Assembly: GCF_038396635.1 (NCBI RefSeq)
Contig: NZ_CP121687.1
Span: 744,001 to 808,000, forward strand
DNA: 64,000 bases
Direction of reading: 5' to 3'
DNA from: Defluviitalea saccharophila
Lineage (GTDB): Bacteria > Bacillota > Clostridia > Lachnospirales > Defluviitaleaceae
Shown here piece by piece: positions 28,559 to 40,536 of the stretch (its first letter is position 1; every line of letters begins with the position of its first letter). The notes under the pieces were generated by a model. That model had not been told where the DNA came from and did not search any database. It worked only from the letters and a program-made list of their open reading frames with translations. Position numbers and translations under genes: made by a program.

Positions 28559-28586
28559 AAAAATCCCCATGATTCCATGGGGATTT
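28559..28586 (-). terminator. Terminator of the Asn-rich gene
   Basis: AATCCCCATG/CATGGGGATT with a 4-base loop, followed by Ts on the minus strand; it insulates the copA promoter. Confidence 0.75.
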
Positions 28587-28609
28587 TGGTTCTAATTTAA
28601 TAATGCTCG

Positions 28610-28750
28610 TTATTTGGTTTTGTTAGCTTTGTTTTTGTTATTTTTGTTGTTTTTTTCGTTTTCAGGAACTAATTCGTTTGCAAAATCTAAGTTGTCGTTA
28701 TTGTTTCTGTTTTCATTGTTGTTTCTGTTTTTATTATTGTTTCTTTCCAT
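28610..28750 (-). CDS. Asn/Lys-rich mini-protein, 46 residues
   Basis: A short ORF with a strong AAGGAGGATC ribosome-binding site 5 bases before ATG and a dedicated terminator after it. About 40 percent asparagine in N-N-N-K-N-R-type runs surrounding a central non-repetitive segment D-N-L-D-F-A-N-E-L-V-P-E. Highly charged, no cysteine, no membrane segment. The style resembles small spore proteins rich in Asn and the F-A-N-E segment is SASP-like, but I cannot assign a family. The complementary strand is also open here, but encodes only a Leu/Phe artefact of the repeat. Confidence 0.6.
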   Translation of the reverse strand: MERNNNKNRNNNENRNNNDNLDFANELVPENEKNNKNNKNKANKTK

Positions 28751-28868
28751 CAATGGATCCTCCTTATGTTTTTATATGCTATATATTTGTTACGCCTTTA
28801 GTATATACAGAAAATAGAAATATATATCTGGATAATTAATCCATTGTTTCTTATTATTCTATTTGTAT

Positions 28869-29010
28869 TTAACAAGAAAAAGTTTCTCTTTCGAATCTCT
28901 CTCCAAACGCAGTCGGCAAAGCCGACAAAATCCAATACGCACGAGTATACATTCTGTCAGTAGGACCTTTTTTCATAAGAAATCTAGAGGAACTTCCTAT
29001 ATAATAAAAT
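28869..29010 (+). repeat. Dispersed hairpin-rich repeat, copy B
   Basis: Most diverged of the three copies (others 4425-4567 and 32785-32931). Retains AACAAGAAAAAGTTTC, the stem GTCGGC/GCCGAC, CAATACGC, CGAGT, TTTTTTCATA, GAAATCTAGAGGAAC and TTCCTAT. It fills the gap between the Asn-rich gene and the Mn-catalase gene terminator. Confidence 0.7.
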
Positions 29011-29031
29011 TGCGCCTATAGATTAGGCGCA
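29011..29031 (-). terminator. Terminator of the Mn-catalase-like gene
   Basis: TGCGCCTA/TAGGCGCA with a 5-base loop, followed on the minus strand by ATTTTATT. Confidence 0.75.
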
Positions 29032-29038
29032 TTAATGT

Positions 29039-29728
29039 TTAATGTATCACTTCTGGAGCTTGTTGAGAATCGTTAAAACTAGGAGGAATTCCTTCCGGGG
29101 AATCAAAATATTTATCTGGTGTAGATAAATCAAAATATAGCTTAGAATCAGGAGTGACTCCAAAATCTCTATTGGAACCGGTATCTTTAATTTTGTTAAA
29201 CGCTTCTCTGAACAAAGCATTATGAGCTTCTTCACGATTTAAAAGAAAGTCAATCGTTTCTTTGACATAAGGGTCGTTGATTTGACGGTAGAGATATTCA
29301 TACACTACTTTTGCCCTTTGTTCTGCTGCTATATCGGACAATAAATCTGCTGCCAAGTCTCCAGTAACATTCACATAGTCCGCAGTCCAAGGATGCCCTG
29401 AACTATTGACTAACATAGGAGAAAGACCTGATAAAACTTGATTTTCGATTTCTCCTAATGATACTTTTTCTACTTCTAAATCATGCCCATTTAAAAGATT
29501 TATGGTTTGAGCGATCATTTCCATATGACTTAATTCTTCTGAAGCAATATCTAAGAATAAATCTTTTATAGCTTTATCCTTTATTCTAAAACTCTGGGAC
29601 ATATACTGCATTGCCGCTTTAAGCTCCCCATTTGCACCGCCCAGTTGTTCTTGAAGCAATGCCGCATATTGGGGATTGGGTTCTTTAACCCTTACTTCTC
29701 TCAATAGGCTCTTTTCATGCTTGAACAT
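29039..29728 (-). CDS. Manganese-catalase family protein (CotJC-like)
   Basis: 229 residues from the ATG; a GTG three codons earlier sits too close to AGGATG. A ferritin-like four-helix core with the di-metal ligands in E-L-K-A-A-M-Q-Y, E-E-L-S-H-M-E-M and R-E-E-A-H-N-A-L-F. The family includes Mn catalases and the spore-coat protein CotJC, which in Clostridia degrade peroxide in the coat. A spore role is inferred from the lineage; no cotJA/cotJB partners are adjacent. The C-terminus (D-L-S-T-P..., P-E-G-I-P-P-S-F) is the usual short tail wrapping the hexamer. Confidence 0.88.
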   Translation of the reverse strand: MFKHEKSLLREVRVKEPNPQYAALLQEQLGGANGELKAAMQYMSQSFRIKDKAIKDLFLDIASEELSHMEMIAQTINLLNGHDLEVEKVSLGEIENQVLSGLSPMLVNSSGHPWTADYVNVTGDLAADLLSDIAAEQRAKVVYEYLYRQINDPYVKETIDFLLNREEAHNALFREAFNKIKDTGSNRDFGVTPDSKLYFDLSTPDKYFDSPEGIPPSFNDSQQAPEVIH

Positions 29729-29851
29729 ATCCGTCACATCCTAAGATTAAATTGATTTCATCATAACAATATCTATTGTATATGAAATCAATAATAGTCT
29801 GCTCTAATTTGAGGAATAATATATGCTGTAATATCTTCTAAATTTATAAGT

Positions 29852-31171
29852 TTAATTATTTTTTCTTGAAGCTTGAATGTTTTTTATAACTGCTTCATAG
29901 CCGTTGTCTGTGGGATTATAATACACCCGATTAATAAGTTCATCCGGAAGATATTGCTGGTCAACATAATTTCCGGGATAGGAATGCGCATATTTGTATC
30001 CTAATCCATGACCTAAAGCTTGAGCTCCCGGGTAATGAGCATCTCTTAAATGAGAAGGGATACCCTTAATCCTGATATTTTTAACATCTTCCATTGCTGT
30101 ATCTATCGCCATAATGGCTCCATTACTCTTTGGTGCACAAGCTACATAAAGAGCTGCCTGGGATAATATTATTCTTCCTTCCGGCATACCGATAAAATCA
30201 ACTGCCTGTGCTGCTGCAACAGCCACTTGAAGGGCTTTAGGATCAGCATTCCCAACGTCTTCTGCTGCGCAAATGATAATCCTTCGAGCTATAAATTTTG
30301 GATCTTCCCCCGCATAAAGCATTCGTGCCAAATAATAAACCGCTGCATCAGGATCTGAACCCCTCATGCTTTTTATAAAAGCAGAAATAGTGTCGTAATG
30401 ATTATCCCCGTCTTTATCATAATTAAGTGCCCTTCTTTGTATACATTCCTGAGCTACTTCCAAACTAATATGAATCTTCTTGTCTTCAGAAGGAGGCGTT
30501 GTGAGCACGCCTAGTTCAACCGCATTGATTGCCGCTCTTGCATCCCCATTGGCCATATCAGCCAGAAATTCCAGTGCTTCTTCGGTTATCTCTGCATTAT
30601 AACTACCTAACCCCTTTTTTTCATCTTTCAGCGCTCTAAGAATTAAATTTCTAATATTACTCTTTGATAAGGGTTTAAGCTCAAATATCCTGGACCTGGA
30701 TACCAACGCCTTATTCACTTCAAAATAGGGATTCTCTGTAGTAGCGCCAATAAGAATGATCGTTCCATCTTCCACATAAGGCAGCAGAGCATCTTGCTGT
30801 GCTTTATTAAAACGATGAATTTCATCTATAAACAGAATTGTTTTTTTGGAGGTCATACCTAATCGGGTTTTTGCTTCTTCCACTGCTTCGACGATTTCTT
30901 TTTTTCCTGATGTGGTTGCATTCAGCTGGCAAAATTCAGATTTCGTAGTATTAGCTATAATTTTTGCCAAAGTCGTTTTCCCGGTTCCGGGAGGGCCGTA
31001 AAAGATAATTGAACTAAGTTGATCGGCTTTTATTGCTCTATAAAGAAGTTTATCTTTTCCAATAATATGTTCTTGTCCTTCAAACTCCTCTAGTGTTGCA
31101 GGTCGCATCCTGGCAGCTAGGGGAGATTCATTTTTCATTGTTTTTTGGCGGGTATATTCAAAAATGTCCAA
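29852..31171 (-). CDS. rarA: Replication-associated recombination protein RarA (MgsA)
   Basis: 439 residues from a TTG start 9 bases after TAGGAGTG. AAA+ ATPase with G-P-P-G-T-G-K-T-T-L-A (Walker A, about 59-69), F-I-D-E-I-H-R-F-N (Walker B) and the sensor region I-G-A-T-T-E-N-P; the C-terminal half is the MgsA tetramerisation domain with R-G-S-D-P-D-A-A-V-Y-Y-L-A-R-M. RarA acts at stalled replication forks and is related to clamp-loader and RuvB ATPases. Apparently monocistronic. Confidence 0.96.
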   Translation of the reverse strand: MDIFEYTRQKTMKNESPLAARMRPATLEEFEGQEHIIGKDKLLYRAIKADQLSSIIFYGPPGTGKTTLAKIIANTTKSEFCQLNATTSGKKEIVEAVEEAKTRLGMTSKKTILFIDEIHRFNKAQQDALLPYVEDGTIILIGATTENPYFEVNKALVSRSRIFELKPLSKSNIRNLILRALKDEKKGLGSYNAEITEEALEFLADMANGDARAAINAVELGVLTTPPSEDKKIHISLEVAQECIQRRALNYDKDGDNHYDTISAFIKSMRGSDPDAAVYYLARMLYAGEDPKFIARRIIICAAEDVGNADPKALQVAVAAAQAVDFIGMPEGRIILSQAALYVACAPKSNGAIMAIDTAMEDVKNIRIKGIPSHLRDAHYPGAQALGHGLGYKYAHSYPGNYVDQQYLPDELINRVYYNPTDNGYEAVIKNIQASRKNN

Positions 31172-31353
31172 ATTTCTTCACTCCTATTAGATTCCATTCT
31201 TCTATATATTTCGTATTATATATCATAAAGAAAAAATATACCACAGGAGAGAACTCCGTTTCCCCTGTAATCAAAATGATTTAACTAAACCATGAAAACA
31301 TCTTTAAAATTTCTTGCAATTGTAACAAAAATCTATAAATTGCACCGAAAGTC

Positions 31354-31382
31354 TTGACAAGTATTTTCAAAAATAATATAGT
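31354..31382 (+). promoter_or_regulatory. lysA promoter
   Basis: TTGACA (31354-31359), 17-base spacer, TATAGT (31377-31382), 73 bases before the lysA ATG. No lysine riboswitch is visible in the short leader. Confidence 0.8.
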
Positions 31383-31455
31383 CTAAAAATACGAGTATTT
31401 TGTTTAAATATACAAAACATATACAGAAAAATGATTTCTAGAAGGGAGTTTTAAT

Positions 31456-32712
31456 ATGCAGTATGTATATTCTGACGTGACGCAAAAACATAATTTTTTC
31501 GGCAATACTAATCCCATTGATTTAATAGAGGAATACGGCAGTCCTTTGTATGTTTATAATGAGCGCATTTTTCGTGAACGTTGCAGAGAAATGAAGAATC
31601 TTATAACTTACCCCCATTTCACTGTCAACTATTCTGTTAAAGCGAACAGTAATTTGCAGCTTCTAAAAATCGCTCGAGAGGAAGGACTTAATGCAGATGC
31701 AATGTCTCCGGGAGAGATGTTTTTAGAATTAGAGGCAGGATTTAAGCCTGAGCAAATATTATTTATTAGCAATAATGTATCGGCAGAAGAAATGCAGTTT
31801 GCTATTGATAGAAATATCACTATAAGTGTAGATTCCCTTTCTCAATTAGAGTTGTTTGGAAAAATTAATCCCGGTGGTTCTGTTGCGATTCGTTTCAATC
31901 CTGGAGTTGGAGCAGGTCACCATGAAAAAGTAGTAACAGGAGGAAAGGAAACTAAATTCGGCGTTGATCCAAATTTCATACCTCAGGTTAAAGAAATTCT
32001 TAAAAAATATAATCTAAAATTAGTTGGGATCAATCAGCATATAGGCTCATTATTTATGGATGGCTCTGCATATATACAAGGAATAAAATCCATTCTATCC
32101 ATTGCTGAAAACTTTGAGGACCTTGAATTCGTCGATTTAGGCGGTGGCTTTGGAATTCCTTATCACAAACAAGACAATGAAGCCCGTTTAGACTTATCTT
32201 CATTAGGGAAAGAATTAGACGTGATTCTTAAAGAATGGGCAGAGTCCTATGGGAAGTATATTACTTTTAAAATTGAACCCGGTCGATATATTTCAGCTGA
32301 ATGCGGTGTTCTTCTGGGAACGGTTCATGCAATTAAAACAAATTATGATAATAAATATATCGGAACAGATTTAGGATTTAATGTATTACAAAGACCTATT
32401 ATGTATGATTCTCATCACGATATAGAAATCTATAGAAATTCCGATGTACCATCAAATAAAAAAGAACCAGTCATTGTTGTAGGAAACATTTGTGAAAGCG
32501 GAGATATCATCGCCAAAAATAGAATACTTCCAGAAATTTTTGAAGGGGATATATTAGGCATACTCGATGCTGGGGCATATGGTCATGTAATGAGTTCAAA
32601 CTATAATAATCGCCTACGTCCTGCTGAAGTTTTAATCAAAGAAAATGGAGATCATATATTAATCCGTAGAAGAGATACATTAGAAGATTTAATTCGCTGT
32701 TATAATATCTAA
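31456..32712 (+). CDS. lysA: Diaminopimelate decarboxylase
   Basis: 418 residues, fold type III PLP enzyme. PLP lysine in N-Y-S-V-K-A-N-S-N (about 56-64), the glycine loop D-L-G-G-G-F-G-I-P, E-P-G-R-Y and the C-terminal C-E-S-G-D and A-G-A-Y-G substrate motifs. It performs the last lysine step, decarboxylating meso-diaminopimelate. GAAGGGAG precedes the ATG. It is separate from the riboswitch-controlled asd-dapA-dapB operon at 46-49 kb and has its own promoter and terminator. Confidence 0.97.
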   Translation: MQYVYSDVTQKHNFFGNTNPIDLIEEYGSPLYVYNERIFRERCREMKNLITYPHFTVNYSVKANSNLQLLKIAREEGLNADAMSPGEMFLELEAGFKPEQILFISNNVSAEEMQFAIDRNITISVDSLSQLELFGKINPGGSVAIRFNPGVGAGHHEKVVTGGKETKFGVDPNFIPQVKEILKKYNLKLVGINQHIGSLFMDGSAYIQGIKSILSIAENFEDLEFVDLGGGFGIPYHKQDNEARLDLSSLGKELDVILKEWAESYGKYITFKIEPGRYISAECGVLLGTVHAIKTNYDNKYIGTDLGFNVLQRPIMYDSHHDIEIYRNSDVPSNKKEPVIVVGNICESGDIIAKNRILPEIFEGDILGILDAGAYGHVMSSNYNNRLRPAEVLIKENGDHILIRRRDTLEDLIRCYNI

Positions 32713-32721
32713 GAGAAAAAT

Positions 32722-32766
32722 AAGTGCCAGGAATTACAGTGTTAACTGTAGTGTCTGGCACTTTTC
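32722..32766 (+). terminator. Terminator of lysA
   Basis: AAGTGCCAG/CTGGCACTT enclosing an inner ACAGT/ACTGT stem, followed by TTTTC. Confidence 0.75.
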
Positions 32767-32784
32767 ATGTCCATTTATTTTATA

Positions 32785-32931
32785 TACAAGAAAGAGTTTC
32801 GCAAGCGAAACTCTCGCGCCGAGCGCGGTCGGTAAAGCCGACAAAATACAATACGCGCGAGTGTGCATCCTTGCCCGGAAGGCTTTTTATTACATAGGAA
32901 ATCTGAAAGAATTTCCTATACAATAAAAAAA
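32785..32931 (+). repeat. Dispersed hairpin-rich repeat, copy C
   Basis: Best-folded copy of the family. It shows three stems: GAGTTTCGC/GCGAAACTC (about 32794-32813), GTCGG/CCGAC (about 32828-32842) and ATAGGAAAT/ATTTCCTAT (about 32894-32919). It is located between lysA and the tRNA-Gln 3' end, where it may also act on transcript ends. Confidence 0.75.
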
Positions 32932-32949
32932 GCACCTTTTTAGGTGCCT

Positions 32950-33024
32950 TGGCTGGGTAGGAAGGATTCGAACCTTCGCATGCAGGAGTCAAAGTCCTGT
33001 GCCTTACCGCTTGGCGACTACCCA
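32950..33024 (-). tRNA. tRNA-Gln (anticodon TTG)
   Basis: Cloverleaf with acceptor TGGGTAG/CTACCCA, anticodon loop CTTTGAC, T-loop GGTTCGAATCC and encoded CCA. It is the last gene of the tRNA string after the rRNA operon. Confidence 0.95.
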
Positions 33025-33046
33025 ATATTATAATGTTGAAGACTGA

Positions 33047-33118
33047 AGCGCGAGACGGGATTCGAACCCGCGGCCCTCGCCTTGGCAAGGCGATGCTCTA
33101 CCACTGAGCCACTCGCGC
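33047..33118 (-). tRNA. tRNA-Gly (anticodon GCC)
   Basis: Acceptor GCGCGAG/CTCGCGC, anticodon loop TTGCCAA, T-loop GGTTCGAATCC. The encoded 3' bases are TCA, so CCA must be added. Confidence 0.95.
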
Positions 33119-33134
33119 ATAATATTGAAAGCTA

Positions 33135-33207
33135 TGAGCTACCCGGGACTCGAACCCGGGACACCTGGATTAAAAGTCCAGTGCTCTACCGACTGAGCTA
33201 GTAGCCC
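33135..33207 (-). tRNA. tRNA-Lys (anticodon TTT)
   Basis: Acceptor GGGCTAC/GTAGCTC, anticodon loop CTTTTAA, T-loop GGTTCGAGTCC. CCA is not encoded. Confidence 0.95.
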
Positions 33208-33221
33208 TCATTATTTAACAG

Positions 33222-33296
33222 GGTGAATAGTGGGATTCGAACCCACGACCTCCAGAGCCACAATCTGGCGCTCTAACCAGCTGAGCTATACCCACC
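33222..33296 (-). tRNA. tRNA-His (anticodon GTG)
   Basis: Anticodon loop TTGTGGC. The extra 5' G pairs with the discriminator C, the histidine identity element. CCA is not encoded. Confidence 0.95.
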
Positions 33297-33303
33297 ATAT
33301 AAG

Positions 33304-33377
33304 CGTGCCTGCAGGGATTCGAACCCCGGACACGTGGCTTAGAAGGCCACTGCTCTATCCTGCTGAGCTACAGGCAC
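33304..33377 (-). tRNA. tRNA-Arg (anticodon TCT)
   Basis: Acceptor GTGCCTG/CAGGCAC, anticodon loop CTTCTAA, T-loop GGTTCGAATCC. CCA is not encoded. Confidence 0.95.
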
Positions 33378-33406
33378 ATGCTCAAGCATAGTATACTATT
33401 TAAAAA

Positions 33407-33481
33407 TCGGGGTGACAGGATTCGAACCTGCGACCTCTTGATCCCAAATCAAGCGCTCTAGCCAAGCTGAGCCACACCCCG
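33407..33481 (-). tRNA. tRNA-Pro (anticodon TGG)
   Basis: Acceptor CGGGGTG/CACCCCG, anticodon loop TTTGGGA, T-loop GGTTCGAATCC. It starts 6 bases after the 5S rRNA. Confidence 0.95.
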
Positions 33482-33486
33482 TTAAA

Positions 33487-33603
33487 TTCGGCAGCCACCT
33501 ACTCTCCCGGGCAGTCTCCCGCCAAGTACCATCGGCCGTCTATGGCTTAACCATCATGTTCGGTATGGGAATGGGTGTTTCCCATAGACGCATCGCCACC
33601 GAA
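33487..33603 (-). rRNA. rrf: 5S ribosomal RNA
   Basis: About 117 bases with the conserved core CCCATACCGAACATG and terminal stem GGTGGC/GCTGCC. It is separated from 23S by tRNA-Glu. Confidence 0.95.
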
Positions 33604-33614
33604 AACTTTATGAA

Positions 33615-33686
33615 TGACCCATAGGGGACTCGAACCCCTGTTACCGCCGTGAAAGGGCGGTGTCTTAACCGCTTGACCAATGGGCC
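33615..33686 (-). tRNA. tRNA-Glu (anticodon TTC), between 23S and 5S
   Basis: Acceptor GGCCCAT/ATGGGTC, anticodon loop CTTTCAC, T-loop GGTTCGAGTCC. It lies 44 bases after 23S and 11 before 5S. tRNAs are usually in the 16S-23S spacer or after 5S, so this placement is unusual. Confidence 0.96.
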
Positions 33687-33730
33687 ATATTACACCCTCA
33701 AAACCAAACACTGTCTGCTAAAGTTGTTTA

Positions 33731-38384
<4,654 letters not shown>

Positions 38385-38528
38385 ATCCTTGCCAGTTTAC
38401 TGGCTATCTTTTAATCTTCAATCAATGGAATTGATTGGGTTGTTTTTGGTTTGTGCTGTTTAGTTTTCAAAGATCAATGGAATCTCTCTTCCACATATTT
38501 CTTCGTGTCTTTTGCGACAACGAAATGT

Positions 38529-38662
38529 ATTGTATCATTTTTTTCTTTGTGTGTCAACAACTTTCTTTATTTTATTTCTCATCCAATCTGTAGCATTTAT
38601 GGATGAGCTTGTCAAATCGTGTCGACAAATGTTATTATAACAAGATTGCATTTCCTTGTCAA
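38529..38662 (-). promoter_or_regulatory. Three tandem rRNA promoters
   Basis: Each has -35 TTGACA and a 17-base spacer. P1: -35 38657-38662, -10 TATAAT 38634-38639. P2: -35 38610-38615, -10 TACAGA 38587-38592 (weak). P3: -35 38552-38557, -10 TACAAT 38529-38534. The leader downstream has a box-A-like ATCTTTGAAAAC (about 38465-38480). The remaining bases to 38867 show nothing else recognisable. Confidence 0.75.
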
Positions 38663-38867
38663 CACTCTTTTTCATTTTTATTTTGTTCAGAAAAAGAATG
38701 TCTTATTCATGAACTTAGAATTTTAATTTTCCAAGGCCACGAATTGTAATTATATAAGATCAAATAAAAAAAGTCAACCGTCATTTTAATTTTATTTCGA
38801 ATAAATCAAAACACTGATTCATAAGATTAGGTAGGATGCAAATCAGCTTCTGTAAGGAGTGAATTCC

Positions 38868-39151
38868 ATGGGTAAAAAAGATCTTCTTAAACAAAATACA
38901 ATTAATGACGAGGCAATTAATAAAACCATTGCAAACTTGACTTAGATAATGTGTCTTTGATGCTTCATATAATCTTTATTAATATTTTATTTCCTTATGC
39001 TGGTACCTTATCTGTTGCCTTCCTGGCAATTACAGTAGGCTTAATGATCTACAGTCTAATTACTAAAAACAATAGTTTATTATGGTATGCCTTAGCCACT
39101 GTCATCATATCAATTCTTTTAGCTCTTTGGCACCACCCCTTTTTTTCATAA
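38868..39151 (+). pseudogene. Small membrane protein gene split by a frameshift
   Basis: An ATG with a strong AAGGAG site opens a frame that stops after 25 codons (TAG at 38943-38945). A second frame, open from 38924, continues to 39151. Inserting one A in the AAA run near 38933-38935 would join them into one protein of about 93 residues: a hydrophilic N-terminus (G-K-K-D-L-L-K-Q-N-T) and two or three membrane helices in the C-terminal 65 residues. The second part alone has only a GTG start without a ribosome-binding site. Either a true frameshift, programmed shifting or a base-call error; the protein family is unknown. Confidence 0.5.
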
Positions 39152-39186
39152 AAAAATAAGCGCAGAATTCTGCGCTTATTTTTTTA
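39150..39186. terminator. Bidirectional terminator
   Basis: Perfect stem AATAAGCGCAG/CTGCGCTTATT with A and T runs on both sides, between the small membrane gene and rplT. Confidence 0.85.
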
Positions 39187-39196
39187 TGTTTATTTG

Positions 39197-39536
39197 TTAT
39201 TTTACGTTAGCTTTTGCCATTTCTACTAATTGAGCAAAACCTTTTGGGTCATTAATAGCCATATCAGCTAAAACTTTTCTATTAATGTTAATTCTGCACT
39301 TTTCTTAGAAATTTTTAATGCCGTTAATCTACTATGAGCAGATAATTTGTAATCCATAATTTGCGGAAATCTCTTTTTCTTTGCTTTCTTCCAATGTAAG
39401 CATAGCTTAAAGATTTCATAACCGCTTGTTTAGCTGTTCTAAATTGTTTAGATTTTGCACCTCTATATCCTTTAGCTAATTTCAAAATTCTCTTATGTCT
39501 CTTCTTAGCATTTAATCCGCCTTTAATTCTTGCCAT
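39197..39536 (-). pseudogene. rplT: Ribosomal protein L20, disrupted by several indels
   Basis: The frame starts correctly ([15 protein letters not shown]) and matches L20 through F-R-K-L-W-I-T at residue 63, then leaves the family and stops at 70 instead of ~118. The missing C-terminus is still present in other frames: [16 protein letters not shown] and [11 protein letters not shown] end at TAA 39197-39199. Between them, about 39280-39360, at least two or three small deletions would have to be repaired and about four residues are missing. L20 is needed for 50S assembly and represses its own operon, so either this stretch is misassembled or another copy exists. Upstream infC and rpmI are intact. 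Confidence 0.8.
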
Positions 39537-39569
39537 TTTTTAGACCTCCTGTTCTATAGATACATATTC

Positions 39570-39767
39570 TTATAGATATGGTAATAATTTTTTCATTTGC
39601 TTTTCGTTTGTAACATCAACCATACTTGCATGTCTAAGATTTCTTTTTCTTTTTGTAGTTTTCTTAGTTAAAATATGGCTTTTATTAGCATTTGATTTTT
39701 TCAATCTACCTGTTCCTGTAACTTTAAAGCGTTTTGCTGCTCCTCTATGTGTTTTCAATTTAGGCAT
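39570..39767 (-). CDS. rpmI: Ribosomal protein L35
   Basis: 65 residues, basic, with the family N-terminus [22 protein letters not shown] precedes the ATG. It sits between infC and rplT, the canonical order. Confidence 0.97.
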   Translation of the reverse strand: MPKLKTHRGAAKRFKVTGTGRLKKSNANKSHILTKKTTKRKRNLRHASMVDVTNEKQMKKLLPYL

Positions 39768-39807
39768 CGTTTAAGTTCCTCCTTTTATTGTTTGTATATA
39801 ATATACG

Positions 39808-40317
39808 TTACATTTGTTTTGGTGTAACGATTATTATCATGCTTTTACCTTCCATTTTAGGTTTCTTTTCAAGTTCTCCAAATTCTGAAACCGCTTGTGC
39901 GAAGCTTTCTAAGATTTCAATTCCTTTTTGAGTATGAGCAATTTCTCTTCCTCTAAATCGTACAGAAACTTTTACTTTGTTTCCATCTTTTAAAAACTTA
40001 ATCGCATTTTTTGTTTTAACTTCTAAATCATGCTTCTCAATATTAGGGGATAATCTTACTTCTTTCACACTGATGACTTTCTGCTTTTTGCGGGCTTCCT
40101 TTTCCTTTTTAGCCAAATCGAATTTGTATTTGCCGTAATCCATAATACGACAAACCGGTGGATTCGCTTTAGGCGCAATTTTAACTAAATCAAGATTTCT
40201 TTCATTAGCCAATAATTGCCCTTCTTTAGCAGAAACAATTCCTAATTGGGTTCCGTCCACATCAATGAGTCTTATTTCTTTGTCCCTAATTTGCTCATTA
40301 ATCATTAACTCGCTAAT
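39808..40317 (-). CDS. infC: Translation initiation factor IF-3, ATT start codon
   Basis: 169 residues when started at ATT (40317-40315). The GGAGGTG site lies 7 bases before this ATT but 19 before the first in-frame ATG (40305), and the extension reads M-I-S-E-L-M-I-N-E-Q-I-R, as in family members. AUU starts are the hallmark of infC autoregulation: IF-3 rejects initiation at its own non-standard codon. N-domain with I-N-E-Q-I-R-D-K-E-I-R-L-I-D, linker, and C-domain with V-S-V-R-F-R-G-R-E are complete. Confidence 0.95.
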   Translation of the reverse strand: MSELMINEQIRDKEIRLIDVDGTQLGIVSAKEGQLLANERNLDLVKIAPKANPPVCRIMDYGKYKFDLAKKEKEARKKQKVISVKEVRLSPNIEKHDLEVKTKNAIKFLKDGNKVKVSVRFRGREIAHTQKGIEILESFAQAVSEFGELEKKPKMEGKSMIIIVTPKQM

Positions 40318-40364
40318 AACCGAGCACCTCCTAATAATATTTAAAACTTTATATATAATTAAAA

Positions 40365-40533
40365 AAGCGGATAGAATCTATCCGCTTCAAATACACTTTA
40401 AAGAGTAAGCACAAGTCATAAGATCATTATGACACACTTCTCATCTAGTCATGTATAAACCCTGTCGACATTTCGCGCAAGGTGAGAAACGGATGTTTCT
40501 ACTTTTTAAATTAATATACCGTAAATGACTATA
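40365..40533 (-). promoter_or_regulatory. infC operon promoter and L20-type leader with attenuator
   Basis: The promoter is TTGACA (40551-40556, inside the thrS 3' end), 17-base spacer, TATAGT (40528-40533). The ~160-base leader holds segments TTTCTCA and TGAGAAG that can pair over a long range, as in L20-binding leaders, and ends in a strong terminator AGCGGATAG/CTATCCGCT plus T run (40355-40387), 34 bases before the infC ribosome-binding site. Attenuation by excess L20 is inferred from known Firmicute infC leaders. Confidence 0.65.
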
Positions 40534-40536
40534 TCA

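Noticed and set aside
28614-28817. 67-codon plus-strand frame rich in Leu and Phe
   Set aside because: It is the complement of the Asn-rich gene; AAC/AAT/AAA repeats read as Leu/Phe on the other strand, and it has no ribosome-binding site.
32950-33481. Regularly spaced similar segments that could suggest a CRISPR array
   Set aside because: They are T-arms of six consecutive tRNA genes; no direct repeats with unique spacers are found anywhere in the window.
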